Positions 25,802-35,469 of a stretch of DNA of 64,000 bases are shown here, one piece after another (the first letter of the stretch is position 1; each line of letters starts with the position of its first letter). Under the pieces are notes generated by a model. That model made no database searches. It saw only the letters and a program-made list of their open reading frames with translations, and was not told where the DNA came from. Both the position numbers and the translations under genes were made by a program. Source of the DNA: Flavobacteriales bacterium (lineage in GTDB: Bacteria > Bacteroidota > Bacteroidia > Flavobacteriales_E > Vicingaceae); NCBI GenBank assembly GCA_020853105.1, contig JADYZM010000025.1, forward strand, positions 83,985 to 147,984, read 5' to 3'.

Positions 25802-28800
25802 TTATTCAAACTCGATTATCAAATCATTTTGTTCAACCATTGTACCCTCTTTCAACTCCACTTTTTTAATTTTTCCTTCAAAAGGAGCAGTAACTGTGGA
25901 TTCCATTTTCATAGCCTCGAGAGCAAACAAAGGTGTGTCTTTCTCAACTGTATCACCTTCTAAAACATTAACTTTCACGAGTTTTCCTTGTAGAGGAGCT
26001 CCTATTTCTTTGTTTGAGCCTGCTTTTTTATGGATGGCTTTATTGGATTGGATTTTATTATCTTTAATCTTAACAGCTCGAGTTTGTCCGTTAAGGTTAA
26101 AGAATACAGTTCTTATGGCTTCATTATCCGGTTTTGTGGTGTATAAATATTCAATTATAACAGTTTTCCCGGACTCAAACATGATGCTTATTTCTTCTTG
26201 AGATTTTAGTCCGAAAAAGAAAGCTTTTGTTGGTATATAAGAAACATCACCGTATTTTTGATAGTGGTTGAAATATTCTTCAAAAACCTTTGGATAAAAC
26301 TTGTAGGATAGGAAATCTAAGAAATGGCAATGTTTATTGAATTTTTTTTGAAATTCTACAAATTCATAATCAAAATCAACAGGTGTTAGGTGTGCATTAG
26401 GTAAATCAGTATAAGCCGGAATATTTTTTAGAATAATTTGTTGAAGTTTTTCCGGAAATCCGCCTGTTGGTTGTCCCAAGTCACCTTTAAAAAAACTAAT
26501 TACAGACTCTGGAAAAGAGAGAGATTCACCATTTTCCATAATATCTTCTTCTGTCAGATTGTTTGAGGTCATAAATAGAGCCATATCTCCAACTACTTTT
26601 GAGGAAGGGGTAACTTTTACAATATCACCGAACATTTTGTTCACTACTTTGTAGTTGTCTTTAATGGTCTCAAATTTATCTTCCAAGCCGAGTCCTCTTG
26701 CTTGTGGACGAAGATTTGAATATTGTCCGCCTGGAATTTCATGGTCAAAGATTTGTGCCGTAGATGCTTTTAAGCCGGATTCAAAGGGGTAATAAATTTC
26801 TCTTACATTTTCCCAATAATTTGAATATTCGTTCAGTTTGTTTAGATTGATTTCTTCCGACCTAGGGTGATTTTTAAACATAGCAACCAATGAGTTAAAA
26901 TTGGGTTGTGATGTTAAACCACTCATAGAACTTAATGCAACATCAATAATATCAACTCCGGCATCAACAGCTTGCAAGTATGTTGCCACTTGTAAACCAG
27001 AAGTATCATGAGTATGCAAATGAATTGGTATATCAATTGATTTTTTTAGTTCGTTAATCAATACTGATGCAGAATAAGGTTTTAATAAACCTGCCATGTC
27101 TTTAATTCCTAAAATATGAGCCCCAGCATCTTCTAAACGTTTTGCAAAGTCAACATAATATTGCAGCGTATATTTTTTTTGTTCGGGATCTAAAATATCT
27201 CCTGTGTAACAAACGCAAGCTTCCGCAATGCCACCGGTTCTTTCATTTACTGCTTTTATGCTTGTTGTCATTGATTCAAACCAGTTGAGTGAGTCAAAAA
27301 TTCTAAACACATCCATTCCGTTTTTCCATGACTCTTCTATAAATTTCTCTACTAAATTATTTGGATAAGCAGCATATCCAACTGCATTTGAACCTCTTAT
27401 AAGCATTTGTGTTAAAATGTTTGGCATTGCAGCCCGTAGCATTTTTAATCTTTCCCAAGGACATTCGTGTAAAAATCGCATGGTTACATCAAAAGTGGCA
27501 CCTCCCCACATTTCAACAGAGAACAGTTGAGGGAAGGATTTAGCAAAGCCTTCTGCAACCTGCATCATATCAATAGTTCTAACACGAGTTGCTAATAGCG
27601 ATTGATGTGCATCTCTAAAAGTAGTATCGGTATATTTGATTTGTTTGTCATTTTTTAAATGTTCAATAAATTTATATCTTCCCAATTCGTTGAGCATATC
27701 TTTGCTGCCTTTGGGATATGGGGCGTATTTGTCAAAAGATGGAATAACAGGTTCAACAAATATTTTATTTTGGTCAACTTGTTTAACATCACTATTTCCA
27801 TTAACAATTATGTTTCCTAAGTAATTCAAACTGTTAGTTGCTCTGTCTAATTTTCGTTTAAATTGAAAAAGTTCAGGGTGATTTTCAATGAATTTTACGG
27901 TTACGTTTCCTTCTGTAAACTCTGGATGAGTAATAACATTCTCCAAAAAAGCAATGTTCGTTTTAACCCCTCTGATTCTAAATTCTTTTAAAGCACGTTC
28001 CAGCCTTTGGCATGTTCCTTTTAATGTTCTTCCGGAGGCAGAAACCTTTACCAACATAGAGTCAAAAAATGGTGAAATTTTTGAACCGGTATATAAACTA
28101 CCTGCGTCTAATCTAATTCCATATCCTGCTGCACTTCGTTGAGCCACAATGGTACCGTAATCGGGAGTAAATCCATTTTCAGGGTCTTCTGTAGTTATTC
28201 TACACTGAATTGCGAATCCGTTACACTTAACATCAGACTGACTGGTTAAAAATATTTGAGGGTCAGATAATTTATATCCTCTTGCAATTTGAATTTGCGA
28301 ACGTACAATATCAATACCTGTAATTTCTTCTGTAATGGTGTGTTCAACTTGAATTCGTGGGTTTACTTCAATAAAATAGATGTTTTCTTCTGCATCTACT
28401 AAAAATTCAACAGTACCAACGTTGTTGTAATTTACTGATTTACAAATGTCAATGGCATATTTATAAATTTGTTGTTTGGTTGGTTCGGATAAATTTTTAC
28501 ATGGAGCAACTTCAACAACCTTTTGAAACCTACGTTGAACCGAGCAATCTCTTTCAAACAGATGTACCATGTTTCCGTACTCATCAGCCATGATTTGAAC
28601 CTCAATGTGTTTAGGATTGTCAATAAACTTTTCAAGAAAAATGGTATCATTTCCAAATGCTTTTCCGGCTTCGTTTTTTGCTTCAATATATGACTTCTTC
28701 ATTTGGTCGTCGTTCCAAACAACCCTCATTCCACGACCGCCACCACCAGCGGCAGCTTTTAACATAATAGGATAACCAATTTTTTGTGCTTCACTAACCA

Positions 28801-29245
28801 CTAAATTTAAATCTGAAAAATTGATTTCACTACCTTCAATAACTGGTACATTTACTTTTTTGGCAATCAACTTTGCCGCAATTTTATCCCCCAACTGTTC
28901 CATCACTTCGGGTGCTGGACCTACAAATATGATTCCTTCCTCTCGACATCTTCTCGCAAACTGAACATTTTCAGACAAAAATCCATATCCGGGATGGATA
29001 GCATTTGCTTCAATTTTCTTAGCCAAATTGATTATCTCTTCTATATCTAAATAGGGTTTTAACGGTTCTTCAGCATTACCAATCTGATAGGATTCATCAG
29101 CTTTGTAGCGATGTAGTGAATAACGATCTTCATGCGTGTAAATGGCTACTGTTCTAATATACAGTTCTGTAGCAGCTCTAAAAATTCGGATTGCAATTTC
29201 ACCACGGTTGGCAACTAATAATTTGGTTATTTTTTTTGAATTCAT
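25802..29245 (-). CDS. pyc: Pyruvate carboxylase
   Basis: 1147 residues, the full single-chain form. Biotin carboxylase (1-~450): KLLVANRGEIAIRIFRAA, the ATP-grasp loop AAAGGGGRGMRVV, EVNPRIQVEHTITEE. Carboxyltransferase (~530-1000): DTTFRDAHQSLLATRVRT, MWGGATFDVTMRFL, HLHTHDTSG. The C-terminal biotinyl domain carries ALEAMKMEST, where the Lys between the Mets is biotinylated. It carboxylates pyruvate to oxaloacetate to refill the TCA cycle. The gene has its own ~200-bp upstream region before the tRNA gene. Confidence 0.97.
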   Translation of the reverse strand: MNSKKITKLLVANRGEIAIRIFRAATELYIRTVAIYTHEDRYSLHRYKADESYQIGNAEEPLKPYLDIEEIINLAKKIEANAIHPGYGFLSENVQFARRCREEGIIFVGPAPEVMEQLGDKIAAKLIAKKVNVPVIEGSEINFSDLNLVVSEAQKIGYPIMLKAAAGGGGRGMRVVWNDDQMKKSYIEAKNEAGKAFGNDTIFLEKFIDNPKHIEVQIMADEYGNMVHLFERDCSVQRRFQKVVEVAPCKNLSEPTKQQIYKYAIDICKSVNYNNVGTVEFLVDAEENIYFIEVNPRIQVEHTITEEITGIDIVRSQIQIARGYKLSDPQIFLTSQSDVKCNGFAIQCRITTEDPENGFTPDYGTIVAQRSAAGYGIRLDAGSLYTGSKISPFFDSMLVKVSASGRTLKGTCQRLERALKEFRIRGVKTNIAFLENVITHPEFTEGNVTVKFIENHPELFQFKRKLDRATNSLNYLGNIIVNGNSDVKQVDQNKIFVEPVIPSFDKYAPYPKGSKDMLNELGRYKFIEHLKNDKQIKYTDTTFRDAHQSLLATRVRTIDMMQVAEGFAKSFPQLFSVEMWGGATFDVTMRFLHECPWERLKMLRAAMPNILTQMLIRGSNAVGYAAYPNNLVEKFIEESWKNGMDVFRIFDSLNWFESMTTSIKAVNERTGGIAEACVCYTGDILDPEQKKYTLQYYVDFAKRLEDAGAHILGIKDMAGLLKPYSASVLINELKKSIDIPIHLHTHDTSGLQVATYLQAVDAGVDIIDVALSSMSGLTSQPNFNSLVAMFKNHPRSEEINLNKLNEYSNYWENVREIYYPFESGLKASTAQIFDHEIPGGQYSNLRPQARGLGLEDKFETIKDNYKVVNKMFGDIVKVTPSSKVVGDMALFMTSNNLTEEDIMENGESLSFPESVISFFKGDLGQPTGGFPEKLQQIILKNIPAYTDLPNAHLTPVDFDYEFVEFQKKFNKHCHFLDFLSYKFYPKVFEEYFNHYQKYGDVSYIPTKAFFFGLKSQEEISIMFESGKTVIIEYLYTTKPDNEAIRTVFFNLNGQTRAVKIKDNKIQSNKAIHKKAGSNKEIGAPLQGKLVKVNVLEGDTVEKDTPLFALEAMKMESTVTAPFEGKIKKVELKEGTMVEQNDLIIEFE

Positions 29246-29410
29246 CGATTTTTGATTGTTTTTCTTGTTTTTAGCAAAATTTTGTACGAAAATAACAAGA
29301 AGTTTACAGATTTAAATTGTTGTTAAAAAAGTTATAATAATTATCCTATATTGTTGATAATTAATATGATGAAAATCATAAAATCTCACAAATTAAAGTT
29401 TTATGAAATA

Positions 29411-29439
29411 AAAAAGCTTCATTAATTAAATGAAGCTTT
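29411..29439 (-). terminator. Terminator after tRNA-Met
   Basis: 10-bp arms (29413-29422 and 29430-29439) around a 7-base loop; on the minus strand a T run follows. It lies just downstream of the tRNA on that strand. Confidence 0.85.
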
Positions 29440-29445
29440 AATTTG

Positions 29446-29519
29446 TAGCGAGGACGAGAGTTGAACTCGTGACCTTCGGGTTATGAATCCGACGCTCTAA
29501 CCAACTGAGCTACCTCGCC
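29446..29519 (-). tRNA. tRNA-Met (CAT)
   Basis: 74 bases fold as a standard cloverleaf: acceptor 7 bp with a G1-U72 wobble, D arm GCTC/GAGC, anticodon loop TTCATAA (anticodon CAT), T arm ACGAG/CTCGT. The CCA end is not encoded. The last pair of the anticodon stem (31-39) is A-C. It lacks the initiator-type three G-C pairs, so elongator Met is more likely than fMet; an Ile(CAU) tRNA cannot be fully ruled out. A -7 element lies at 29531-29538. Confidence 0.95.
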
Positions 29520-29530
29520 AAAACGGGTTG

Positions 29531-29538
29531 CAAATATA
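29531..29538 (-). promoter_or_regulatory. -7 element of tRNA-Met
   Basis: Minus-strand TATATTTG, exact TAnnTTTG, 11 bases before the mature tRNA 5' end. Confidence 0.6.
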
Positions 29539-29634
29539 GTAGTTTTGTAATGTTTACCACAGATAATTGTAATTTTTTTTAAAGTGTTGATAAAAACAAG
29601 ATAAAATCCTATCTTGCACGTCGTAAAAAAAGAT

Positions 29635-30015
29635 ATGTCAGATAAAGTAATATATCAATTGGAATTTGTTGTAAAAGCATCGCCATCTTTGCTTTATAGC
29701 TACATTTCAACCCCTAGTGGGTTAGGGCAGTGGTTTGCAGATAATGTGAATTCTAGAGATGAAAAATTTACATTTTTTTGGGAAAATTCCAAAGAAAATG
29801 CAACTTTAATCGGAAAAAAAATAAATCAATTTGTGAAATTCAAGTGGGAAAATGACGAAGAAAGTGATACCTATTTTGAGTTTAAGATTCAAATTGATGA
29901 TTTAACCAAAGATGTAGCGTTGATTGTTACGGATTTTGCTGAAGAAGATGAGCTAGAAGAAGCAAAATTATTATGGGAAGCCCAATTAGACAAGCTTCAT
30001 TCTATTATCGGTTAA
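29635..30015 (+). CDS. START-like domain protein (AHSA1/SRPBCC fold)
   Basis: 126 residues from the ATG at 29635. An in-frame TTG at 29614 would add seven residues, but it lies at a TATCTTGC that resembles the -7 element, so the ATG is preferred. Pattern: YQLEFVVKASPSLLYSYIS, TPSGLGQWFADNV, FTFFWENSKENATLIGKK, then a strand-rich middle and a long C-terminal helix (EAKLLWEAQLDKLHSII), as in Bacteroidota START-like proteins of the SRPBCC fold. The ligand is unknown. It overlaps the convergent DUF4294 gene by 4 bases. Confidence 0.82.
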   Translation: MSDKVIYQLEFVVKASPSLLYSYISTPSGLGQWFADNVNSRDEKFTFFWENSKENATLIGKKINQFVKFKWENDEESDTYFEFKIQIDDLTKDVALIVTDFAEEDELEEAKLLWEAQLDKLHSIIG

Positions 30016-30656
30016 AGTTTTTGTTCCTCAATCATTAAAACAATTCTTTCTATCATTTCATCTTCCTCGTTTTCTTTTGGATTATAGCGAGTTTTCAAGT
30101 CTCCATCATAGAATTTTGCTATACCTTGATAAATAAATGCTTTAAAACCACCTCTAATTTCTTTAATAATATCATAAGTTGATTCACCTGTTTCTCTATC
30201 AATTAATTTAACCAATACACGTCCTTGTGTAACCGTCATGGTTTTTATTACATCAGCAAATTCTTCTTTTAGTTCTTTTTCTCGTTGTTTTAAAAGCAGT
30301 CTTTTTTTTCGGTTTGAACCAACTTTACTGATTTCTTCATTATATTCTGCAAATTTTTTGGAAGCCATCTTAGCATAAGGATATACTTTTGTTACATGAA
30401 AACGCAATCGTCTGAATTGTTTGTCTTTTTCAGCATCTCCATATAGTTTTTCACCCACAATTCTCACTGTCGGCAAATTGTATAAGTAATTTGTATCTCC
30501 ATCTATAACAACCATTTGCATCACTTTTCCATTCGGAAAACGTTGCATAATAATTTGAAAGGTAGATGAATCAACAGGGATTAATGAATCATTTGTGTTT
30601 TGACTATTAAATTCTGAAAGAATAAATAAGAATGAAAAAAGAAATACAATTCTCAT
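30012..30656 (-). CDS. DUF4294 family exported protein
   Basis: 214 residues, with a signal peptide (1-18, ending EFNSQ). Conserved stretches LPTVRIVGEKLYGDAEKD, RRLRFHVTKVYPYAKMAS and GRVLVKLIDRETGESTYDIIKEIRGGFKAFIYQ match the Bacteroidota DUF4294 family. A basic coiled segment (RKKRLLLKQREKELKEE) is in the middle. Function unknown. It is divergent from the TIGR02757 gene. Confidence 0.82.
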   Translation of the reverse strand: MRIVFLFSFLFILSEFNSQNTNDSLIPVDSSTFQIIMQRFPNGKVMQMVVIDGDTNYLYNLPTVRIVGEKLYGDAEKDKQFRRLRFHVTKVYPYAKMASKKFAEYNEEISKVGSNRKKRLLLKQREKELKEEFADVIKTMTVTQGRVLVKLIDRETGESTYDIIKEIRGGFKAFIYQGIAKFYDGDLKTRYNPKENEEDEMIERIVLMIEEQKL

Positions 30657-30706
30657 CGGATAAAATTAGAATTTTACATTCAAAGTTAAGCGATAAACAA
30701 TTTAAT

Positions 30707-31471
30707 ATGTACTTAAAACATTCAGAATTAGCAGAATTTTTAGAAATTAAACATGATCAATACAACAGAAAGTCCTTTATTGAATCAGACCCTATTTCTA
30801 TTCCTCACCGATATTCAAAACTACAAGATATAGAAATATCAGGATTTCTGACTTCTACAATTGCATGGGGAAAAAGATCAACTATTATAAAAAATGCATT
30901 ATTACTAATGGAATTAATGGATAATGAACCCTTTGATTTTATAAAAAATTGTACGGATTCTGACTTGAAAAAAATGGTAAATTTTAAACACAGAACGTTT
31001 AACTCAACCGACCTGGAATGGTTTATTAAATCGTTGAAAAATATTTATACTGATAATTTAAGTATGGAAATTTTATTCATTGATAATCAGTTAAATATTA
31101 AAAATGGAATTGTGAATTTTAGAGAAATATTTTTTGAAATACAACACCCAAAACGAACCCATAAACACGTTTCTGATCCATTAAAAAATTCTGCATCAAA
31201 ACGACTCAATATGTTTTTGCGATGGATGGTTAGAAAAGACAATAGAGGTGTAGATTTTGGATTGTGGAACGCCATAAACCAATCTATTTTAATGTGTCCG
31301 TTAGATGTTCATTCAGGAACTGTTGCAAGAAAATTAGGCTTATTGACAAGAAAACAAAACGATTGGACAGCAGTTGAGGAATTGACTCATAATTTAAGAA
31401 AATTTGATGCAACTGACCCTGTTAAATATGACTTTTCACTGTTTGGTTTGGGAGTGTTTGAAAAGTTTTAA
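30707..31471 (+). CDS. TIGR02757 family protein
   Basis: 254 residues from the ATG at 30707. An upstream in-frame ATG at 30632 would overlap the divergent DUF4294 gene by 25 bases and add a non-family tail, so it is not chosen. Family features: a start ELAEFLEIKHDQYN, FIESDPISIPHRY, DIEISGFLTSTIAWGKRSTII, WMVRKDNRGVDFGLW, CPLDVHSGTVARKLGLL and DPVKYDFSLFGLGV. The C-terminal half looks like a HhH-type base-excision glycosylase fold (HhH then PLDVHSG), which is suggestive only. Function unknown. Confidence 0.85.
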   Translation: MYLKHSELAEFLEIKHDQYNRKSFIESDPISIPHRYSKLQDIEISGFLTSTIAWGKRSTIIKNALLLMELMDNEPFDFIKNCTDSDLKKMVNFKHRTFNSTDLEWFIKSLKNIYTDNLSMEILFIDNQLNIKNGIVNFREIFFEIQHPKRTHKHVSDPLKNSASKRLNMFLRWMVRKDNRGVDFGLWNAINQSILMCPLDVHSGTVARKLGLLTRKQNDWTAVEELTHNLRKFDATDPVKYDFSLFGLGVFEKF

Positions 31472-31532
31472 TTTTTTTATTCAATCCGATTTAAGATTAA
31501 CAATTTTTAACAAAGAAAATCCGCTAAAGGCT

Positions 31533-31561
31533 TTGATTTAATATAGCTTAGGGTAATTTTG
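31533..31561 (+). promoter_or_regulatory. Promoter of the MoxR/Bat operon
   Basis: TTG (31533-31535), an 18-base spacer and TAATTTTG (31554-31561): a complete Bacteroidota sigma-A promoter (TTG-N17-19-TAnnTTTG), ending 18 bases before the moxR ATG. Confidence 0.75.
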
Positions 31562-31579
31562 AAACGAAAATTTTAAGAA

Positions 31580-32620
31580 ATGGAAACTACAAATTTTAAC
31601 ACCCCTACAACAACTCAACAAGGAACTTCTAATGTTGATATCAGGGCATTAAATGAAAAAATACAACAAGAGAGCTCTTTTGTAGAGCTGCTTACCATGG
31701 AAATGGATAAGGTAATTATCGGACAAAAACACATGACAGAACGATTGTTGATTGGATTATTGTCAAACGGTCATATTTTATTGGAAGGTGTTCCTGGTTT
31801 GGCAAAAACATTAGCAATTAATACACTGGCAAAAGCAATAGATGCAAAATTCAGCAGAATTCAATTTACACCAGACTTATTACCTGCTGACGTAGTTGGA
31901 ACTATGATTTACAATCAAAAACAAGAAGCATTTACAGTAAAAAAAGGACCTATTTTTGCCAACTTTATTTTGGCTGATGAAATAAACAGAGCCCCGGCAA
32001 AAGTTCAAAGTGCTTTGTTGGAAGCCATGCAGGAAAGACAAATCACTATTGGTGAAGAAACCTTCAAACTAGCTGAACCATTTTTAGTATTAGCAACTCA
32101 AAACCCTGTTGAGCAGGAAGGAACTTATCCGTTACCAGAAGCACAAGTTGACCGTTTTATGCTTAAAGTGGTGTTGAATTATCCTAAAAAAGAAGATGAA
32201 AAATTAATCATTCGACACAACATTTCTAAAGCAGGATTTCCTACTGTAAATTGTGTTTTGAAACCAGAAGATATTTTAAAAGCCAGAAATGTGGTTAAAG
32301 AAGTATATATGGATGAAAAAATTGAGCAATATATCGTTGATATTGTTGATGCAACCCGAAATCCTGAAAATTACAAAATGAGTGAATTTAAGAACTTAAT
32401 CAGTTTTGGAGGTTCACCTCGAGCAAGTATTAACTTGGCATTGGCTGCAAAAGCGTATGCGTTCATAAAACGAAGAGGATACGTAATTCCCGAAGATGTG
32501 CGTGCTGTTTGTCATGATGTGTTGCGGCACCGAATAGGTCTTAGCTACGAAGCTGAGGCAGAAAATATAACATCGGAACAAATAATAAACGGAATACTTA
32601 ATAATGTTGAAATTCCATAG
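31580..32620 (+). CDS. MoxR family AAA ATPase
   Basis: 346 residues. Walker A-like LLEGVPGLAKT, Walker B ILADEINRAPAK, sensor 1 LATQNPVEQEGTYPLPEAQVDRFM and a C-terminal lid with FGGSPRASINLALAAKAYA. MoxR proteins act as chaperone-like ATPases with VWA-domain partners, and here the VWA partners follow in the same operon (DUF58, BatA, BatB). First gene of the block, behind a good promoter. Confidence 0.95.
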   Translation: METTNFNTPTTTQQGTSNVDIRALNEKIQQESSFVELLTMEMDKVIIGQKHMTERLLIGLLSNGHILLEGVPGLAKTLAINTLAKAIDAKFSRIQFTPDLLPADVVGTMIYNQKQEAFTVKKGPIFANFILADEINRAPAKVQSALLEAMQERQITIGEETFKLAEPFLVLATQNPVEQEGTYPLPEAQVDRFMLKVVLNYPKKEDEKLIIRHNISKAGFPTVNCVLKPEDILKARNVVKEVYMDEKIEQYIVDIVDATRNPENYKMSEFKNLISFGGSPRASINLALAAKAYAFIKRRGYVIPEDVRAVCHDVLRHRIGLSYEAEAENITSEQIINGILNNVEIP

Positions 32621-32643
32621 TTTGTTGTTTCATATTTTTAGCC

Positions 32644-33525
32644 ATGACCAAAAGCAACAATACATCTGAGCTTTTAAAAAAAGTTAGAAAGATTGAAATT
32701 AAAACCAGAGGATTAAGCAATCAAATCTTTTCTGGTGAATACCATTCAGCTTTCAAGGGCAGAGGTATGGCTTTTAGTGAAGTTAGAGAATATCAACACG
32801 GCGATGAAATCAGAACCATAGATTGGAATGTAACCGCACGGTTTAACCACCCTTATGTAAAAGTCTTTGAAGAAGAGAGGGAAATGACAGTTATGTTGCT
32901 TGTTGACATAAGCGGATCAAAGGAATTTGGAACTCAACTCAAAAGTAAAAGTGAATTAACAACTGAAATTTGTGCGGTATTGGCATTTTCTGCAATTCAA
33001 AATAACGACAAAGTGGGAGTTATTTTCTTTTCTGATACCATAGAAAAATTCATTCCACCTAAAAAGGGAAAAAGCCACATTTTAATGATTATTCGTGATT
33101 TGTTAGAATTTGAACCAACAAGCAAAGGTACTGCTATTGCACTAGCGGTAAAGTATTTGACAAATGTTATCAAAAGGAGAAGCACCGCTTTTTTAATTTC
33201 TGATTTTGTAGATGATAAAAACTTTGAAGAACCGCTCAAAATAGCAAATAAAAAACATGATTTAATAGCTTTGCATATCTACGATAAAGCAGAAGAAGAA
33301 TTACCAAACTTAGGTTTAGTACCATTTTTAGACGCAGAAACTAGTAAAATTAAATGGATTAATTCTTCTGACAAGGCTATCCGACAAGAATATAAAATAG
33401 AATCCTTAAAAAGAAAAGCCAAGCTGAAAAATATATTTCAAAAATCAGGTGTAGATAATACCGAGATTAGAACTGATGAAAACTACGTGAAACCATTGAT
33501 GAATTTATTTAAACGAAGAGGATAG
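32644..33525 (+). CDS. DUF58 domain protein
   Basis: 293 residues, cytoplasmic. Conserved parts FSGEYHSAFKGRGMAFSEVREYQHGDEIRTIDWNVTAR (given here as two joined motifs: FKGRGMAFSEVREY and GDEIRTIDWNVTAR), then a VWA-like domain with MLLVDISGSKEFG carrying the DxSxS metal site. DUF58 proteins are the standard partner of MoxR ATPases. It ends in a TAG that overlaps the next GTG start by one base. Confidence 0.93.
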   Translation: MTKSNNTSELLKKVRKIEIKTRGLSNQIFSGEYHSAFKGRGMAFSEVREYQHGDEIRTIDWNVTARFNHPYVKVFEEEREMTVMLLVDISGSKEFGTQLKSKSELTTEICAVLAFSAIQNNDKVGVIFFSDTIEKFIPPKKGKSHILMIIRDLLEFEPTSKGTAIALAVKYLTNVIKRRSTAFLISDFVDDKNFEEPLKIANKKHDLIALHIYDKAEEELPNLGLVPFLDAETSKIKWINSSDKAIRQEYKIESLKRKAKLKNIFQKSGVDNTEIRTDENYVKPLMNLFKRRG

Positions 33526-34478
33526 TGCAAAAATACATTTACATATTTTTCTTGTTGTTTCTAATACAGTTAACATCTTTTGCTCAAAGTGTCATAGTTT
33601 CTGCTCAACCCGACACAAACAAAATATTGATTGGGGAGCAAATTCAAGTTAAATTGAATGTTCAATATAGGGTTGACAACGGAAAACAACTTCAAATTCA
33701 ATTTCCAAACCTTGCTGACACCCTCATAGAAAAAGTTGAAATTGTAAGTAAATCTACAATAGATACGGTAATTCCTGATAAAGCTGATCCTTACTTTTTC
33801 ATTCAAGAACAAATTATTTCAATAACTTCTTTCGATTCAGGCATATATTCAATACCTCCTTTTCAATTTATAGTTAATTCTGATACTTTAACAACAAATT
33901 CGTTTCTAGTTGAAGTTAACACATTGGAAGTAGATACAACAAAAGCTATTTTTGATATTAAAGCACCAATTTCAGAACCTTTTTCACTTTTAGATTGGAT
34001 CAAAGAAAATTGGTGGTGGCTGGTTGCGATTCTAGTTCTGGGAGTTTTAATTTACATTGCTGTTCGATATTTTAAAAATAGAAAATTGGTAAAAGTTCCT
34101 GAAAAACTTGCACCTGAAATCCCTTATCACATCATTGCTTTACAAAAACTTGAACAGTTGAAAAGCGAACAACTTTGGCAAAACGGAAAAACTAAACAAT
34201 ATCACTCCATAATCTCGGAAGTAATAAGAGAATATTTAGAAAGAAGATATCAAATCAATGCACTTGAAGAGACTACTCATGAAATTATGCATCGATTAAG
34301 GCTTCAAACAATTCCTGCCGAACAGATGAATAAACTGAATCAGTTGCTAACATTAGCTGACTTGGTTAAGTTCGCGAAAGAACAACCTTTACCACACGAA
34401 AATGAACAAAGTTTAACCCATGCAATCTCTTTTATTGAAACTACAAAAATTGTAATGAATTCAGCTAACAATGCTTAA
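33525..34478 (+). CDS. Exported single-pass protein of the Bat operon
   Basis: 317 residues from a GTG that shares one base with the DUF58 stop. Signal peptide (ending LTSFAQ), a beta-rich extracytoplasmic part (30-~155), one membrane helix (about 162-183, WWWLVAILVLGVLIYIAV) and a cytoplasmic helical tail with ISEVIREYLERRYQINALEETTHEIM. The tail resembles the DUF4381-like or BatD-type end. It always lies, in such operons, between DUF58 and BatA, and may anchor the MoxR/VWA complex; that is inference. It overlaps batA by 8 bases. Confidence 0.75.
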   Translation: MQKYIYIFFLLFLIQLTSFAQSVIVSAQPDTNKILIGEQIQVKLNVQYRVDNGKQLQIQFPNLADTLIEKVEIVSKSTIDTVIPDKADPYFFIQEQIISITSFDSGIYSIPPFQFIVNSDTLTTNSFLVEVNTLEVDTTKAIFDIKAPISEPFSLLDWIKENWWWLVAILVLGVLIYIAVRYFKNRKLVKVPEKLAPEIPYHIIALQKLEQLKSEQLWQNGKTKQYHSIISEVIREYLERRYQINALEETTHEIMHRLRLQTIPAEQMNKLNQLLTLADLVKFAKEQPLPHENEQSLTHAISFIETTKIVMNSANNA

Positions 34479-35469
34479 CTATTGGAATTCCATATCATTT
34501 GCAAATCCAGAATATTTTTGGCTTTTTGTAATTATTCCAATTTTGGTGATTTGGTATGTATTTCGATTAAACAAACGTCAAGGCTCATTTAAAATATCAA
34601 CAACATCAAACTTAAACCAGTCGTATTTCTCACATTTTCGGCATTCTGTTTTTCTGTTTCGACTTTTAGGGCTGAGTGCACTGATTTTAGCAATTGCACG
34701 CCCACAAAGTTCACTAAGTTGGCAAAACGTAACTACTGAAGGAATAGATATCATCATCTCAATGGATATTTCTGGAAGTATGTTGGCTGAAGATTTTAAG
34801 CCCAATAGGTTAGAAGCATCAAAAGAAGTTGCTATGAAATTTATTTCAGAAAGACCTTATGACAGGATAGGTTTGGTTACATACGCAGGAGAGAGTTTCA
34901 CTCAATGTCCATTAACTACAGATCACGATGTGCTTTTAAATTTATTTAAAGACATTAAAAACGGTATGTTAGTAGATGGAACAGCAATTGGTATGGGCTT
35001 AGCAACTGCTGTAAACCGACTCAAAGACAGTGAAGCCAAAAGCAAAGTGGTAATTCTGTTGACAGACGGAGTAAACAATTCAGGTTCAATACCACCTATC
35101 ACTGCAGCTGAAATTGCCAGAGAATTTAACATAAGGGTTTATACTGTTGGAGTGGGTAGTAACGGAACTGCTCCAACACCTTTTCAAGACCAATACGGTA
35201 GAACAGTATATCAAGATGTTCCTGTGCGGATAGATGAAAAAACCATGAGTGAAATAGCTAAAATAGCTGATGGCAAATATTTTAGAGCTACCAATAAAGA
35301 CAAATTAGAATCTATTTACAAAGAAATAGACCAATTGGAAAAATCAAAAATTAACGTAACCGATTATCGTAAAAAATCTGAGCATTTTTTACCCTTTGCA
35401 ATTGCATCAGCATTGTTTTTGTTGATTGAATTTATTTTAAAAAATATAGTATTTAAAAGTGTTGTATAG
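34471..35469 (+). CDS. batA: BatA, VWA-domain membrane protein
   Basis: 332 residues. Two N-terminal membrane helices (about 12-30 and 56-74), a von Willebrand A domain with the metal site MDISGSML, then TVGVGSNG and a C-terminal helix (FAIASALFLLIEFIL). It is one of the two VWA proteins of the Bacteroides aerotolerance operon; the domain faces the periplasm. It overlaps both neighbours (8 bases before, 11 bases with batB). Confidence 0.9.
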   Translation: MLNYWNSISFANPEYFWLFVIIPILVIWYVFRLNKRQGSFKISTTSNLNQSYFSHFRHSVFLFRLLGLSALILAIARPQSSLSWQNVTTEGIDIIISMDISGSMLAEDFKPNRLEASKEVAMKFISERPYDRIGLVTYAGESFTQCPLTTDHDVLLNLFKDIKNGMLVDGTAIGMGLATAVNRLKDSEAKSKVVILLTDGVNNSGSIPPITAAEIAREFNIRVYTVGVGSNGTAPTPFQDQYGRTVYQDVPVRIDEKTMSEIAKIADGKYFRATNKDKLESIYKEIDQLEKSKINVTDYRKKSEHFLPFAIASALFLLIEFILKNIVFKSVV

